A stretch of DNA of 64,000 bases from an uncultured Lacticaseibacillus sp. (GCA_934370925.1 CAKRNG010000010.1:8429-72428); one strand, 5' to 3'. Positions 1-7,715 are shown, numbered from the stretch's first letter. Numbers and translations: made by a program. The notes: generated by a model from the sequence alone, not told the origin.

Positions 1-114
1 GTGTAGCTCGTTTTTGATGAATGGCATGACCGGAAAAATGAGGCTCATGCCTAGACAGACGAGGAATTCACTAAAAACGAGGATGAAGATAGCGCGTTTG
101 GTTGATTTAGACAT
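1..114 (-). CDS. MFS transporter, N-terminal fragment (cut by window edge)
   Basis: Only the first 38 codons are inside the window; the gene runs off the left edge. The start ATG (114-112) has a good ribosome binding site, GGAGGT, just upstream on the minus strand. The peptide opens with a short basic stretch (MSKSTKR) followed by a hydrophobic helix and the segment SLIFPVMPFI, typical of transmembrane helix 1 of drug/H+ antiporters of the major facilitator superfamily (LmrP/NorA-like). It would be an inner-membrane exporter; its substrate cannot be told from this fragment. It is divergent from the nuclease gene at 363. Confidence 0.7.
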   Translation of the reverse strand, partial: MSKSTKRAIFILVFSEFLVCLGMSLIFPVMPFIKNELH

Positions 115-299
115 ATGTACCTCCGGGAATCATTGTATGTTTGAACAACGACTTGTTTACTTTAACATATTTTTGACAGGGCTGATGTCGCTTTCGAGTT
201 GTGAACTAGAAGGGACGCTGATGGTATTTCGAAGGTGCAGTTTCGGAGTGCGCTTCTCCGGAACTGATGTCTGGCACTTGCAAGTTTGTGGACGAACAC

Positions 300-328
300 T
301 TGTTTGCGTTTCGCGAATCCTGTAGAAT
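300..328 (+). promoter_or_regulatory. Sigma-A-type promoter of the nuclease gene
   Basis: A -35 box TTGTTT (300-305) and a -10 box TAGAAT (323-328) are separated by 17 bases, 35 bases before the start codon at 363. The rest of the 115-362 gap shows no other recognisable element. Confidence 0.5.
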
Positions 329-362
329 TGAAAACATACATAGCGCACACGGAGGAAAATAA

Positions 363-1193
363 ATGGCGAAGAAGAAGCGTAAACGTCAAAGTCGATTGAG
401 CCAAGCGGGGGGCGTTGTTGCAATTATCTTGGCGGCAGCACTTTGGTTGTATCAGGGGGGATATTTAGATTCGGTTATTGGGAACACCGATAATGTGACC
501 GTCACCTCGGAAACCAGCCAGGATAATCGGCTAGATACGGATGCCTATGCGAAGTTAGCAAAGTTAGATTTTGCCAGTGGGGATCAACCCGTAATGAACG
601 TTAATTCGGGGAAGAGTACCCTCAATATCGCGGCTTGGCAAACGGAGCATATCGATTATGGCAACTTAGATAAGTTGAACCGGACGACAACCGTGACGGC
701 CTATTTGTCGAACCGTAATTTGGGGCGCAGTGCCGGGCGACCGAGTCAGGACTGGACACCAACCGGATGGCATTACAATCGGGGCGGTGGGACGGAGATT
801 TATAACCGTGGCCACCTGATTGCCTACACGTTAACGTTCAACATTAATGCAGACGGGAAGTACGTGCAGGGTGAAGATGGCTCTTCGGATAATCCCAAGA
901 ACCTGGCAACGCAATCTGCTTATTCCAATCAGGTGCTAATGCAGATTTATGAAGGAAAGGTGCGAACAGCGCTTGAAGACAACAAGAAGGTTATCTATCA
1001 AGTAACAACGGTGTTTAGGGATAATGAATTGATGCCACGGGGATACTGGCTTCAGGGCCTATCGACGGATGGCACCGTGAACTTTAACGTTTATATCTTT
1101 AACGTGCAACCGGGGTATAAGTTTAACTATACAGATGGCAGTAACCGTGTCGACAGCACGATGAAGGTGGATGAATCTGGACTTGAGGATTAG
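363..1193 (+). CDS. Membrane-anchored DNA/RNA non-specific endonuclease (EndA-like)
   Basis: 276 residues. A lysine/arginine-rich start (MAKKKRKRQSR) is followed by one hydrophobic helix (about residues 16-33), so the protein is probably anchored with its catalytic domain outside the cell. The catalytic signature of the beta-beta-alpha-metal nucleases is visible as NRGH near residues 148-151 (the D/N-R-G-H motif, His being the general base). It is followed by Asn-containing segments (DNPKNLATQSAYSNQ, near 177-191) that supply the metal ligand. EndA of streptococci, the best-known relative, degrades DNA during uptake or outside the cell; whether this one serves competence, nutrition or biofilm turnover is not shown. 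RBS GGAGG lies upstream. It stands alone as a transcription unit. Confidence 0.85.
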   Translation: MAKKKRKRQSRLSQAGGVVAIILAAALWLYQGGYLDSVIGNTDNVTVTSETSQDNRLDTDAYAKLAKLDFASGDQPVMNVNSGKSTLNIAAWQTEHIDYGNLDKLNRTTTVTAYLSNRNLGRSAGRPSQDWTPTGWHYNRGGGTEIYNRGHLIAYTLTFNINADGKYVQGEDGSSDNPKNLATQSAYSNQVLMQIYEGKVRTALEDNKKVIYQVTTVFRDNELMPRGYWLQGLSTDGTVNFNVYIFNVQPGYKFNYTDGSNRVDSTMKVDESGLED

Positions 1194-1315
1194 GTCATCG
1201 GACAAACGTTCCGAAATGGCCGGCAATCGCTGGTTTTTAGACGGAAAATCCCGCATAATTTGGGTAAATGTCATGATGTCCCAAGTAATCAAGTTAATTT
1301 GACGGAGGAATTAGA

Positions 1316-3013
1316 ATGGACTTTACGCAGGTACCTTATCAGCGTCCAGATTTGGATGCATTCAAGACGAAAATTCACCAGTTGAGCGCACAGTTAGCCA
1401 AGGCGCAGAATGCATTTTTGGCGAAGGTGGTGGCAACGGAGCTCGTGTCGCTGGTCAACGAGAAGGACTCTCAGGAAATGTTGGCGACCATTCGGAATAG
1501 CATTGATACAGAAGATGATTTTTACAAAAAAGAGTCTGAATTTTGGGATGAATTTGGCCCGCAGTTTGAAGATGCGCTGACAGAATACCAAATTGCGGTC
1601 GTCAACAGTCCTTACCAGAAGGAATTGGCGACCATTTATCCCCATACTTGGATTGATAAGGCACTGGATGCGTTGCGGGTGAAAGACAGCAAAATTATTC
1701 CGTTGCAACAACAGGACAACCGTCTAGTGACGGAATATTCCAACTTGATTGCGAGTGCGCAGGTTGATTTCCGGGGACAGACATACACGCTTGCACAACT
1801 TGGACCATTGAAAAATGATCAGGACCGGGCAACCCGCCGTGAAGCAAATGCTGCTTACTGGGGGTTCTTTGCTGATAATGAAGCCACGTTCGACCGGATT
1901 TATGATGAGATGGTCCACGTGCGAACGCAAATGGCACATGAACTTGGCTTCAGTGACTACTCCGAAATGAGTTATGTTTTCATGGATCGGCTTGATTATG
2001 ATGAAACCATGGTGAGTGCTTATCGTCGTGAAGTCCAGAAGAAGGGTGTCCCACTGGTTTTGAAGCAACGTGAGAAGCAGGCAGCCCGACTGGGACTCGA
2101 TAAATTGGCCTACTATGATTTGAATTTGCAGTTCAAGTCAGGTAATGCAAAACCACAGGGGACGCCAGATGAACTGGTCGAAACGGCCCGCCAGATGTAT
2201 CACGAACTCTCTGAAGAAACCGGTCCATTCTTCGACCACATGGTGTCAAGTAATCTGCTTGATTTACGCGCCAAGAAGGGCAAGATGTCGGGGGGCTATG
2301 CGGAGTACATTCCAAGCATTGAATCACCATTCATCTTCGCTAATTTCAACGGCACAAGTGGGGACGTGGACGTGTTGACGCATGAAGCGGGGCACGCCTT
2401 CCAAACTTATATGGCACGGTGGATTCAACCCGGTGATGTGGTGTTTCCAACGAACGAAGCAGCCGAAATTTTCTCCATGAGTATGGAGTTTATCGCGTAT
2501 CCGTGGATGCAGAACTTCTTCAAGGAACAAACGGCGAAGTACAAGTATGCGCACTTGCAGGGTGCCTTAGAATTTCTTCCGTATGGTATTTTGGTTGATC
2601 ACTTCCAGCATGAAGTCTATACGCATCCTGATTGGACACCTGAACAGCGAAAAGCTTGTTGGCGTGAGCTGGAAAAGCAGTATTGTCCTGAAAATGACTA
2701 CACTGAGAACCCAGCACTTGAACGTGGTATCTATTGGATGCGGCAGGGGCATATTTTTGAGGTGCCATTCTACTACATTGATTACACCATCGCGCAGGTG
2801 GTTGCTTATCAATTCTGGAAGCGATTTGAAGTGGACCACGATGAAACGGCTTGGGCAGACTATCTAGAAATGGCCAAGGCGGGTGGCAGTCAGAGCTTGT
2901 TAGAATTACTTGAAACGGGTCACCTACAGTCACCGTTTGAACCCGGCGCGTTGGACGAGACGTTGACGGCAATTCAGCAGGCGCTGGATGCGGTGGACGA
3001 CGGGGAGTTATAA
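1316..3013 (+). CDS. pepF: M3-family oligoendopeptidase F
   Basis: 565 residues, the usual size for PepF/M3B peptidases. The zinc-binding HEAGH motif lies near residues 356-360, and the third ligand glutamate is in NEAAEIF about 25 residues later, so the active site is complete. These cytoplasmic metallopeptidases cut peptides of roughly 7-17 residues and complete the breakdown of imported oligopeptides in lactic acid bacteria. The start ATG follows GGAGGAATTAGA. An A-B repeat element begins 9 bases after the stop codon, so the end of the transcript probably runs into that hairpin. Confidence 0.93.
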   Translation: MDFTQVPYQRPDLDAFKTKIHQLSAQLAKAQNAFLAKVVATELVSLVNEKDSQEMLATIRNSIDTEDDFYKKESEFWDEFGPQFEDALTEYQIAVVNSPYQKELATIYPHTWIDKALDALRVKDSKIIPLQQQDNRLVTEYSNLIASAQVDFRGQTYTLAQLGPLKNDQDRATRREANAAYWGFFADNEATFDRIYDEMVHVRTQMAHELGFSDYSEMSYVFMDRLDYDETMVSAYRREVQKKGVPLVLKQREKQAARLGLDKLAYYDLNLQFKSGNAKPQGTPDELVETARQMYHELSEETGPFFDHMVSSNLLDLRAKKGKMSGGYAEYIPSIESPFIFANFNGTSGDVDVLTHEAGHAFQTYMARWIQPGDVVFPTNEAAEIFSMSMEFIAYPWMQNFFKEQTAKYKYAHLQGALEFLPYGILVDHFQHEVYTHPDWTPEQRKACWRELEKQYCPENDYTENPALERGIYWMRQGHIFEVPFYYIDYTIAQVVAYQFWKRFEVDHDETAWADYLEMAKAGGSQSLLELLETGHLQSPFEPGALDETLTAIQQALDAVDDGEL

Positions 3014-3021
3014 ATAAAAAG

Positions 3022-3189
3022 GAGGCTGCGCCAGGAGACGGTTTGGCCCCGGTATACAAGGCAGGCCCGGTGGAAATCCCGAACTTAGGATTTCTACCGG
3101 GCCTGCCTTGTATGTGAGGGGACAGTCTTCTGGGGCACGTAATTCGACTAGGATGTAACGTTCGTGTGCCTTGGACTTACGGCGCACCC
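3022..3189 (+). repeat. A-B intergenic repeat element, copy 1
   Basis: About 168 bp between pepF and trpX (tail to tail). It begins GAGGCTGCGCC and ends GGCGCACCC, so the ends are inverted. The B part (about 3053-3112) is a nearly perfect 26-bp stem with loop CGAACTTA: left arm ATACAAGGCAGGCCCGG..., right arm ...CCGGGCCTGCCTTGTAT. The A part (3120-3189) has the sequence CTTCTGGGGCACG...GACTAGGATGTAACG...GGACTTACGGCGC. The same composite is found inverted at 51397-51572, and parts of it at 7325, 26731, 54722 and 63925. There is no coding capacity. Because it lies between convergent genes its stem may also act as a bidirectional terminator (inference). Confidence 0.85.
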
Positions 3190-3199
3190 ACGTTTTTAC

Positions 3200-4201
3200 T
3201 TATTTGAAAACTTCATTATTCTTAGTGGCGTTTTTGACCATGTTCTTGGGTAATTCAATGCCGAGGAGTTTGGCTTCCTTGGTGTTGATGACGTAGCTTC
3301 CCTTGAGCACGTGCTTGATGGCGTAGTTGCTGGTCTTCTTCCCCTTCAGAATGTTGGCAGCCATCTTCCCGGCTACGCGGCCCAAGTCATACTGGCTGAT
3401 GGCGTAAGTGGCTAGGCCACCATCCTTAACCATGGTGTCAGCGGCGGGAATCACGGGTACCTTTGCGTTATTAGCAACGGCAACAAGCGTCTTCATGGAG
3501 CTGGCAACAAGATTATCTTGAGGAGCATACACGATGTCACATTCAGAAACCATTTGTGCGGCAACCTGTTGTACATCGTTGGTGCTACTGATGGTGTAGA
3601 ACTTGGTTTTCAGACCGTCCGCAGCGGCAAGTTTCGCGAACTTCTTGGCGTTGTAGGTGCCACCGTGATCGCTAGGGCTGTAGATAATGCCCACTTGCTT
3701 GGCGTTGGGCTTGATGGCTTCAACCACTTCAAGGTGTTTATTGAGTGGGGCTTCTCCAGATGTCCCAGTGATGTTGTTGCCAGGTTTCTTTTCAGACTTT
3801 ACCAAGCCACTACCTGCAGGGTCCGTGATGCCGGCCAAGATAACCGGCGTTTTGCCGTTTGCGGCGGTTGCCAATGCTTGTGCAGCCGGGGTGGCGATGG
3901 CAACTGTCATGTCAGCACCTTCGTCGATAAATTTTTCACTCATTGTTTTCAGATTACTTTGATCGGATTCGGCGTTCGCGTACTTAATCTTGACCTTTTT
4001 CCCTGCGTAACCGCCGTCCTTCAACCCCTGGACGACCCCCTTGTGAATTTGGTTCAGGGCAGGGTGGTTCATGAGCTGCAGAATACCAATTGTGGGTACT
4101 TTTGCGGCAGCATGTTTGTTGGCGCCCGCGTGATTTGAGAACAAGACGGCGCCTGCGACAATGACGATTAGTGCGACAATTGCGGTAATCATTTTCTTCA
4201 T
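3200..4201 (-). CDS. trpX: TrpX-type ABC transporter substrate-binding protein
   Basis: 333 residues of the ABC_sub_bind family (the TrpX/YtrF-like binding proteins): IGILQLMNHPALNQIHKG near the start, ITDPAGSGLV, and NNITGTSGEAPL, all typical. In lactic acid bacteria this family is linked to tryptophan import. The N-terminus (MKKMITAIVALIVIVAGAVL) is a hydrophobic helix without a lipobox cysteine, so it is either an uncleaved anchor or a type I signal. RBS GGGAGGAATTTATT precedes the ATG. No permease or ATPase gene is adjacent, so it must work with components encoded elsewhere. The leader upstream contains a Trp-codon leader ORF and a terminator, which independently supports a tryptophan role. 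Confidence 0.82.
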   Translation of the reverse strand: MKKMITAIVALIVIVAGAVLFSNHAGANKHAAAKVPTIGILQLMNHPALNQIHKGVVQGLKDGGYAGKKVKIKYANAESDQSNLKTMSEKFIDEGADMTVAIATPAAQALATAANGKTPVILAGITDPAGSGLVKSEKKPGNNITGTSGEAPLNKHLEVVEAIKPNAKQVGIIYSPSDHGGTYNAKKFAKLAAADGLKTKFYTISSTNDVQQVAAQMVSECDIVYAPQDNLVASSMKTLVAVANNAKVPVIPAADTMVKDGGLATYAISQYDLGRVAGKMAANILKGKKTSNYAIKHVLKGSYVINTKEAKLLGIELPKNMVKNATKNNEVFK

Positions 4202-4250
4202 AATAAATTCCTCCCAGATGGATGGTGCGGTTTAAGTTTTTTTATGAGTT

Positions 4251-4390
4251 AAGCGGAATCTGCGCTCGTGCCTCGCTCCGAATTAAGTCCCAGTATGCAG
4301 CAAAGCCGCTTACTGGGGTAAAGTGGAATCTGCGCTCGTACCTCGCTCCGAGTTAAGTCCCAGTATGCGGCAAAGCCGCTTACTGGGAAT
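4251..4390 (-). repeat. Two tandem 70-bp modules in the trpX 5' leader
   Basis: 4251-4320 and 4321-4390 are direct repeats with a period of exactly 70 bp and only a few differences. Each carries a hairpin that reads on the minus strand CCCAGTAAGCGGC-TTT-GCCGCATACTGGG. A second weaker pairing, CTCG...CGAG, follows. Several of the differences keep pairing (GCCGC to GCTGC as G-U; CTCG to TTCG as U-G). The modules lie between the intrinsic terminator at 4397-4424 and the trpX start. They look like a duplicated structured RNA unit, but could be a recent neutral duplication. Confidence 0.8.
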
Positions 4391-4424
4391 AAAAAATAGG
4401 CAAACCGACGTATCGGTTTGCCTA
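4391..4424 (-). terminator. Intrinsic terminator/attenuator inside the trpX leader
   Basis: On the minus strand TAGGCAAACCGA, loop TACG, TCGGTTTGCCTA form a perfect 12-bp stem followed by TTTTTT. It lies about 110 bases after the stop of the Trp-rich leader ORF and about 200 bases before trpX, so it can only serve as a premature stop for that transcript. Confidence 0.85.
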
Positions 4425-4450
4425 AGCAAGTCCGAGTCCGTCGCGTGTGA

Positions 4451-4530
4451 CCGCGCGAACTCCAATGTGAATTGAAGGGAACTAGCGCGGATACAACCTG
4501 TTTGCCAGATCGTATCCGCTCACGAATACG
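4451..4530 (-). promoter_or_regulatory. Alternative hairpins between leader ORF and terminator
   Basis: Read on the minus strand, CGTATTCG (4530-4523) pairs with CGGATACG (4518-4511) around loop TGAG. The same CGGATACGA (4518-4510) can instead pair over 9 bp with TTGTATCCG (4496-4488). That segment in turn overlaps a third hairpin, CCGCGC (4490-4485) with GCGCGG (4456-4451), which encloses CTTCAAT-TCAC-ATTGGAG. The pairings exclude each other stepwise, as in a 1:2 / 2:3 / 3:4 attenuator. No program-based folding was done. Confidence 0.6.
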
Positions 4531-4535
4531 ACCGA

Positions 4536-4589
4536 CTAGCGCCAGCTTTGCCAAGAAGCGTTTAGTCTGCTTGTCATCGTGTTCGTCAT
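4536..4589 (-). CDS. Candidate Trp-codon leader peptide (17 aa)
   Basis: A short ORF, MTNTMTSRLNASWQSWR, has Trp codons at positions 13 and 16, directly before the stop TAG. Two Trp in the last five codons of a 17-codon ORF is far above chance. It has GAGGA placed 7 bases before its ATG, the best-placed ribosome binding site in the leader. A longer reading frame from ATG 4596 exists but its start abuts the same Shine-Dalgarno and it runs through the terminator, so it is unlikely to be the one translated. By analogy with enterobacterial trpL, a ribosome stalled at the Trp codons would mask 4523-4530 and change the downstream folding. It lies directly after a good promoter and before trpX. Confidence 0.65.
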   Translation of the reverse strand: MTNTMTSRLNASWQSWR

Positions 4590-4623
4590 GATTCATTCCT
4601 CTTCCCTGTGTTTTGATGTGATA

Positions 4624-4652
4624 ATCATATTAGCTGATGATGAGCTCGTCAA
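4624..4652 (-). promoter_or_regulatory. Promoter of the trpX leader transcript
   Basis: On the minus strand TTGACG (4652-4647) and TATGAT (4629-4624) are spaced by 17 bases, a strong sigma-A match. Transcription would start near 4617, giving a leader of roughly 415 bases before trpX. The region 4625-4810 between this promoter and the lipoprotein gene is AT-rich and should also hold the divergent promoter of that gene. Confidence 0.7.
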
Positions 4653-4810
4653 GGATTATTTTTAATTTTCTGATATTTTTTTGTCATGTAACCGTTAAAT
4701 GGAATCGTTTACGGCGAGTGAGGCAACATGATAAGCTATTTATATAAGGAAAATCGTAAATATAACTTATGCTATCTTGAAGTACACGGCGTAATCATGG
4801 GGGACTCAAA

Positions 4811-5431
4811 ATGAAAAAGTTTAGCTACGTATTCATCTTTAGCGTCATGCTTGTCGGGCTTTCTGGGTGTGCGGGGACAGATACAAGTACTGAGACACTC
4901 AAAAATGAAATTACATCGCTTAAATCTGAAAATTCAAGTCTTCGTGAGGTGTTGAATGAGGCAAACGATGAAACGGACGACGATGACACGGCGGGGCAAC
5001 CCCTTGCACGTGTTGGGAACCTGTCGATTACTGTTCATGATATCGAAACGGATGACGTCGAGAACGAGACGGATGAATATACGCCCCTCGAACGTGACTA
5101 TCCAGACATCAAGAATTGGCCAGCGGAATACTATCGTGGGGAAATTGAACTTACCGTCAAGAACGTGGGGGATGAGACAATCGAGTTGTCAGCGCTCACG
5201 GTTGATTTGGTTGACGGAAACGGGCGGTCGTATAGCGAAGAAACGTCGGATACTGCCAGCAAATGTGTTTTCAGTACGACGACGCTGGACACAAAACAGA
5301 CAACAACCGCGGTGATTTACGTCATTGGGAAGCGTCAACTAGATTTAGAGACCTTTAAACTTGAACTTGGCGAACAAAAGAATTCGAATGGCGGTGTGAT
5401 TGCAAAGGCGGGTATAACGAAACTAGAGTAA
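4811..5431 (+). CDS. Lipoprotein of unknown function (immunoglobulin-like, DUF4352/DUF5067 type)
   Basis: 206 residues. A signal peptide with lipobox LSGC places the lipidated cysteine at residue 20. A Ser/Thr/Asp/Glu-rich linker, partly coiled-coil-like (TLKNEITSLKSENSSLREVL), follows. The C-terminal domain has LSITVHDIE..., Y..GEIELTVKNVGDETIEL and LDTKQTTTAVIYV, the beta-strand pattern of small extracytoplasmic domains such as DUF4352. It sits on the outer face of the membrane; no function can be assigned. It is monocistronic, ended by a strong terminator, and divergent from the trpX leader. Confidence 0.75.
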   Translation: MKKFSYVFIFSVMLVGLSGCAGTDTSTETLKNEITSLKSENSSLREVLNEANDETDDDDTAGQPLARVGNLSITVHDIETDDVENETDEYTPLERDYPDIKNWPAEYYRGEIELTVKNVGDETIELSALTVDLVDGNGRSYSEETSDTASKCVFSTTTLDTKQTTTAVIYVIGKRQLDLETFKLELGEQKNSNGGVIAKAGITKLE

Positions 5432-5440
5432 GGGACAGTC

Positions 5441-5495
5441 AAAAAGGCTTGAAGGAACGCCGTCATCTGCGGGATTCCTTCAAGCCTTTTTGAAT
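5441..5495 (+). terminator. Intrinsic terminator after the lipoprotein gene
   Basis: A perfect 17-bp stem AAAAAGGCTTGAAGGAA / TTCCTTCAAGCCTTTTT. The A-run and T-run let it work on both strands, serving the convergent reductase gene as well. Confidence 0.9.
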
Positions 5496-5564
5496 GGTTA
5501 ACAGCGGTCCAGGTAAAACGTCTATCGAACCTTAAAACCAGCGTCCTTTTACCGAGGACTTACG

Positions 5565-6521
5565 CTACATCCGAATGTAATCAGAAAAATCAGGTGCGGT
5601 TGTGCAGATATATTTTCCTGCGGGATGGTGTGATTCGAGGCGTGTATGTGCCGTTTTAACGCCTTCCACAGTGAACGGCAGTGCCGCCGCAACATTCACG
5701 TACAGTTCGGCTCGGCGACGCAGTTCAGTGAGGAACGCGAAGGCATCCGCCACATTGGGTTGACCTTCATCACCCAATACGTGAAATTTGGGGTCGTGTG
5801 CTGGTCGTACTTGGGGCTCCGTTAGCGTGACGTAACTGCCACCCGCACGTCGAATCCAGGCACCAGCGCCCGCATCATCACCGCCACCAATTGCGTTCAC
5901 CACGTAATCTGCACTATCTGCAAAGCGCGCGGCCACGTTTTCTAGGTCGTAATGACCAACCTGATCGGCGCCGAGACGCAAAACGAGGTCGTGGTTGCGT
6001 GAATGGCAGGTGGCAATGACGTTCAGCCCCTTGTATTTGGCAGCCTGAATGAGCAAACTTCCGACTGCGCCACTTGCACCTTCAATGGCGATAGTTTTAC
6101 CTGGTTCAAGTGGGAGCAACTGCAACACACCATACGCCGCGATTCCTGCTTGGGGTAATCCCGCCGCAACGGTCAACGGCACATTATCGGGAATCTTCGC
6201 AATTTTACTGGTACTAGCCGTGACGAATTCACTATAACCGCCACGTGGTCGGAAATTCATGACGTGATCGCCAACCTGGAAATCCGTTACTTCGGTGCCG
6301 ACTTGTTCAATGATGCCGGCAACCTCAGTTCCAGGGACAATTGGGAAGGGCAGTGGGCGTGAATCTGCGTACTGCCCCTGCCGCAACCGCGTATCGTAAG
6401 GATTAATGCCAAAAGCCGTCACCTTGATCAAAACCTGGTTCGGTTTAGGGTCGGGGATGGGTGCTGCCAGTTCAGTGAGTACGTCTGGGGTACCAAAAGC
6501 GTTAAAGCCAAATCGTTTCAT
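5565..6521 (-). CDS. NADP-dependent zinc-less alcohol dehydrogenase/quinone oxidoreductase (MDR superfamily)
   Basis: 318 residues. The N-terminal GroES-like domain shows GINPYDTRLRQG and PIVPGTEVAGII. The nucleotide-binding Rossmann part has IEGASGAVGSLLIQAAKYKG near residue 145. The zinc-ligand cysteines of classical alcohol dehydrogenases are missing, so it belongs to the quinone oxidoreductase/enoyl reductase branch that reduces quinones or activated double bonds with NADPH. The substrate is unknown. RBS GGAGG lies before the ATG. It is a single gene convergent with the lipoprotein gene. Confidence 0.85.
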   Translation of the reverse strand: MKRFGFNAFGTPDVLTELAAPIPDPKPNQVLIKVTAFGINPYDTRLRQGQYADSRPLPFPIVPGTEVAGIIEQVGTEVTDFQVGDHVMNFRPRGGYSEFVTASTSKIAKIPDNVPLTVAAGLPQAGIAAYGVLQLLPLEPGKTIAIEGASGAVGSLLIQAAKYKGLNVIATCHSRNHDLVLRLGADQVGHYDLENVAARFADSADYVVNAIGGGDDAGAGAWIRRAGGSYVTLTEPQVRPAHDPKFHVLGDEGQPNVADAFAFLTELRRRAELYVNVAAALPFTVEGVKTAHTRLESHHPAGKYICTTAPDFSDYIRM

Positions 6522-6590
6522 GCGCGTTGCCTCCTTAAAAATTAGTTCACAATAATAATTATGAGGTAATCATGAGGGACGGGTCAAGCC

Positions 6591-7226
6591 TTATTGAATG
6601 ACCGCCAAATCAAGCAACCCTTCAGGACGGGTCAGCATGTAGTCGGCATCATGGAATCGACTGAGGTCAAACGCGCCCCAAGTCGCAACGCCGAAACTAA
6701 CGCCAGCTGCCTTTGCACTCTGCATATCATAAATGGAATCACCAAGGTAGAGGGCATCGGCTGGATCAACTCCGAGTTCAGCAAGTGCAAGGTTAATGGG
6801 ATCCGGCGCAGGTTTGGGCGCCACATTTGCCTGTGCGGTGATGATGACGTCAAAGTAGTCGTTCAGGCCGAAGAAGGTGAATTCATTCGCCAACTCCGAA
6901 TCACTTTTCGACGTAATAATGCCCAGCTGCACGCCACGATGTTGCAGGTGCGCCAGGGTGCGACGCATGGTGGCAAAAACGGTCACTTGGCGCTGCTTGG
7001 TGGCCAATAATTGCGGCCAGACTTCCTTCACCGCCGCAGTTTGCGTTTCGGAAAGGTGCAATTGCGCCAGCGCTTCAGTACTTGGAATCCCCAAAATGAA
7101 GCGAAGGTCGTCGTGTGAATAAGAACGACCTGTTACCTGGGAAAGCGCCTCTTGAAGTGACGAAATGATCACAGATTCTGTGTCGATGATAGTGCCATCA
7201 ATGTCAAACAAAATAGTTGAAAACAT
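6591..7226 (-). CDS. HAD superfamily hydrolase (phosphoglycolate-phosphatase-like, subfamily IA)
   Basis: About 211 residues from the ATG at 7226, which is preceded by GGGAGGTCCGCTT; a longer in-frame start at 7274 lacks a binding site and adds residues before motif I. Motif I is DIDGTIIDTE, motif II ITSKSDSE, and motifs III/IV are KPAPDP and YLGDSIYDMQSAKAAG. An alpha-helical cap lies between motifs I and II. All catalytic aspartates are present, so it is an active phosphatase or phosphomutase-like enzyme with an unknown small substrate (phosphoglycolate, pyrophosphate and sugar phosphates are the usual options). It follows the reductase gene's direction but is 69 bp away, so co-transcription is possible. 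Confidence 0.85.
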   Translation of the reverse strand: MFSTILFDIDGTIIDTESVIISSLQEALSQVTGRSYSHDDLRFILGIPSTEALAQLHLSETQTAAVKEVWPQLLATKQRQVTVFATMRRTLAHLQHRGVQLGIITSKSDSELANEFTFFGLNDYFDVIITAQANVAPKPAPDPINLALAELGVDPADALYLGDSIYDMQSAKAAGVSFGVATWGAFDLSRFHDADYMLTRPEGLLDLAVIQ

Positions 7227-7324
7227 AAGCGGACCTCCCAGTTTTTTCGGTTTTGCAACCGTTTTCTTAATCATACCCTAGTCCGCCAACAAACGCCAAA
7301 CATTGTGGGAAAAAACTTTTTTAG

Positions 7325-7396
7325 GGGGCAGTCTTCTGGGGCACGTAGCTCGACTAGGATGTAATGTTCGTGTGCTTTGGACTTCTGGCGCACCCC
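7325..7396 (+). repeat. A-type repeat fragment
   Basis: The A half of the A-B element alone: CAGTCTTCTGGGGCACGTAG...GACTAGGATGTAATG...TTTGGACTTCTGGCGCACCCC. It aligns over its whole length with 3120-3189 and, inverted, with 63925-64000. It is the first piece of a 7275-7778 gap that is otherwise filled by D-C material and the yqeG promoter. Confidence 0.8.
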
Positions 7397-7439
7397 CTTA
7401 TCGCGTTCAGGTTTACTTGCTGAACATCACGGTGGTGTT

Positions 7440-7657
7440 ACTTTCAAGCTGCAATGTGACCAGTAATCAAACTGATGAAACGCAAGGAGCGACAGCGACG
7501 TAGCAGCTGTTTTTAATGTCCTCTTAAACTAAATGAGTGTGATTAGGTAAATGTAGGCAGTTGCGGGGAAAAGTTCAGCGGAAGTTTTGGGGTGCGGAAC
7601 CGTGCCCCACCACTGGAGACACACGCAAACCGGAGCCAAACTTTTCCCCCAACCGCC
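7440..7657 (+). repeat. D-C composite repeat, degenerate D plus short C
   Basis: The D remnant is recognised by AACGCAAGGAGCGACAGCGACG (7480-7501), 20 bases of which are identical to the other copies. The linker GATTAGGTAAATGTAGGCAGTTG is shared with 51328-51353. The C part (7555-7657) has inverted ends, TTGCGGGGAAAAGTT at the left and AACTTTTCCCCCAA at the right, around CCGTGCCCCACCACTGGAGA. This is the internally deleted form, about 100 bp of C instead of about 380. Confidence 0.75.
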
Positions 7658-7715
7658 GAGCCGAAACTTTCCTCACCATTAAAGGCGTGGAAAATGGTAC
7701 AATAACACGTAACAT

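Noticed and set aside
4251..4390. TRAP-type or glycine-riboswitch site in the 70-bp modules
   Set aside because: There are only about three GAG/CAG triplets per module with irregular spacing, far from the 11 needed, and no glycine-aptamer sequence signature.
4249..4596. 115-codon open frame in the trpX leader
   Set aside because: Its ATG abuts the Shine-Dalgarno, it reads through the terminator and both 70-bp repeats, and it is Arg/Ser-rich without family features. The short frame from 4589 fits better.
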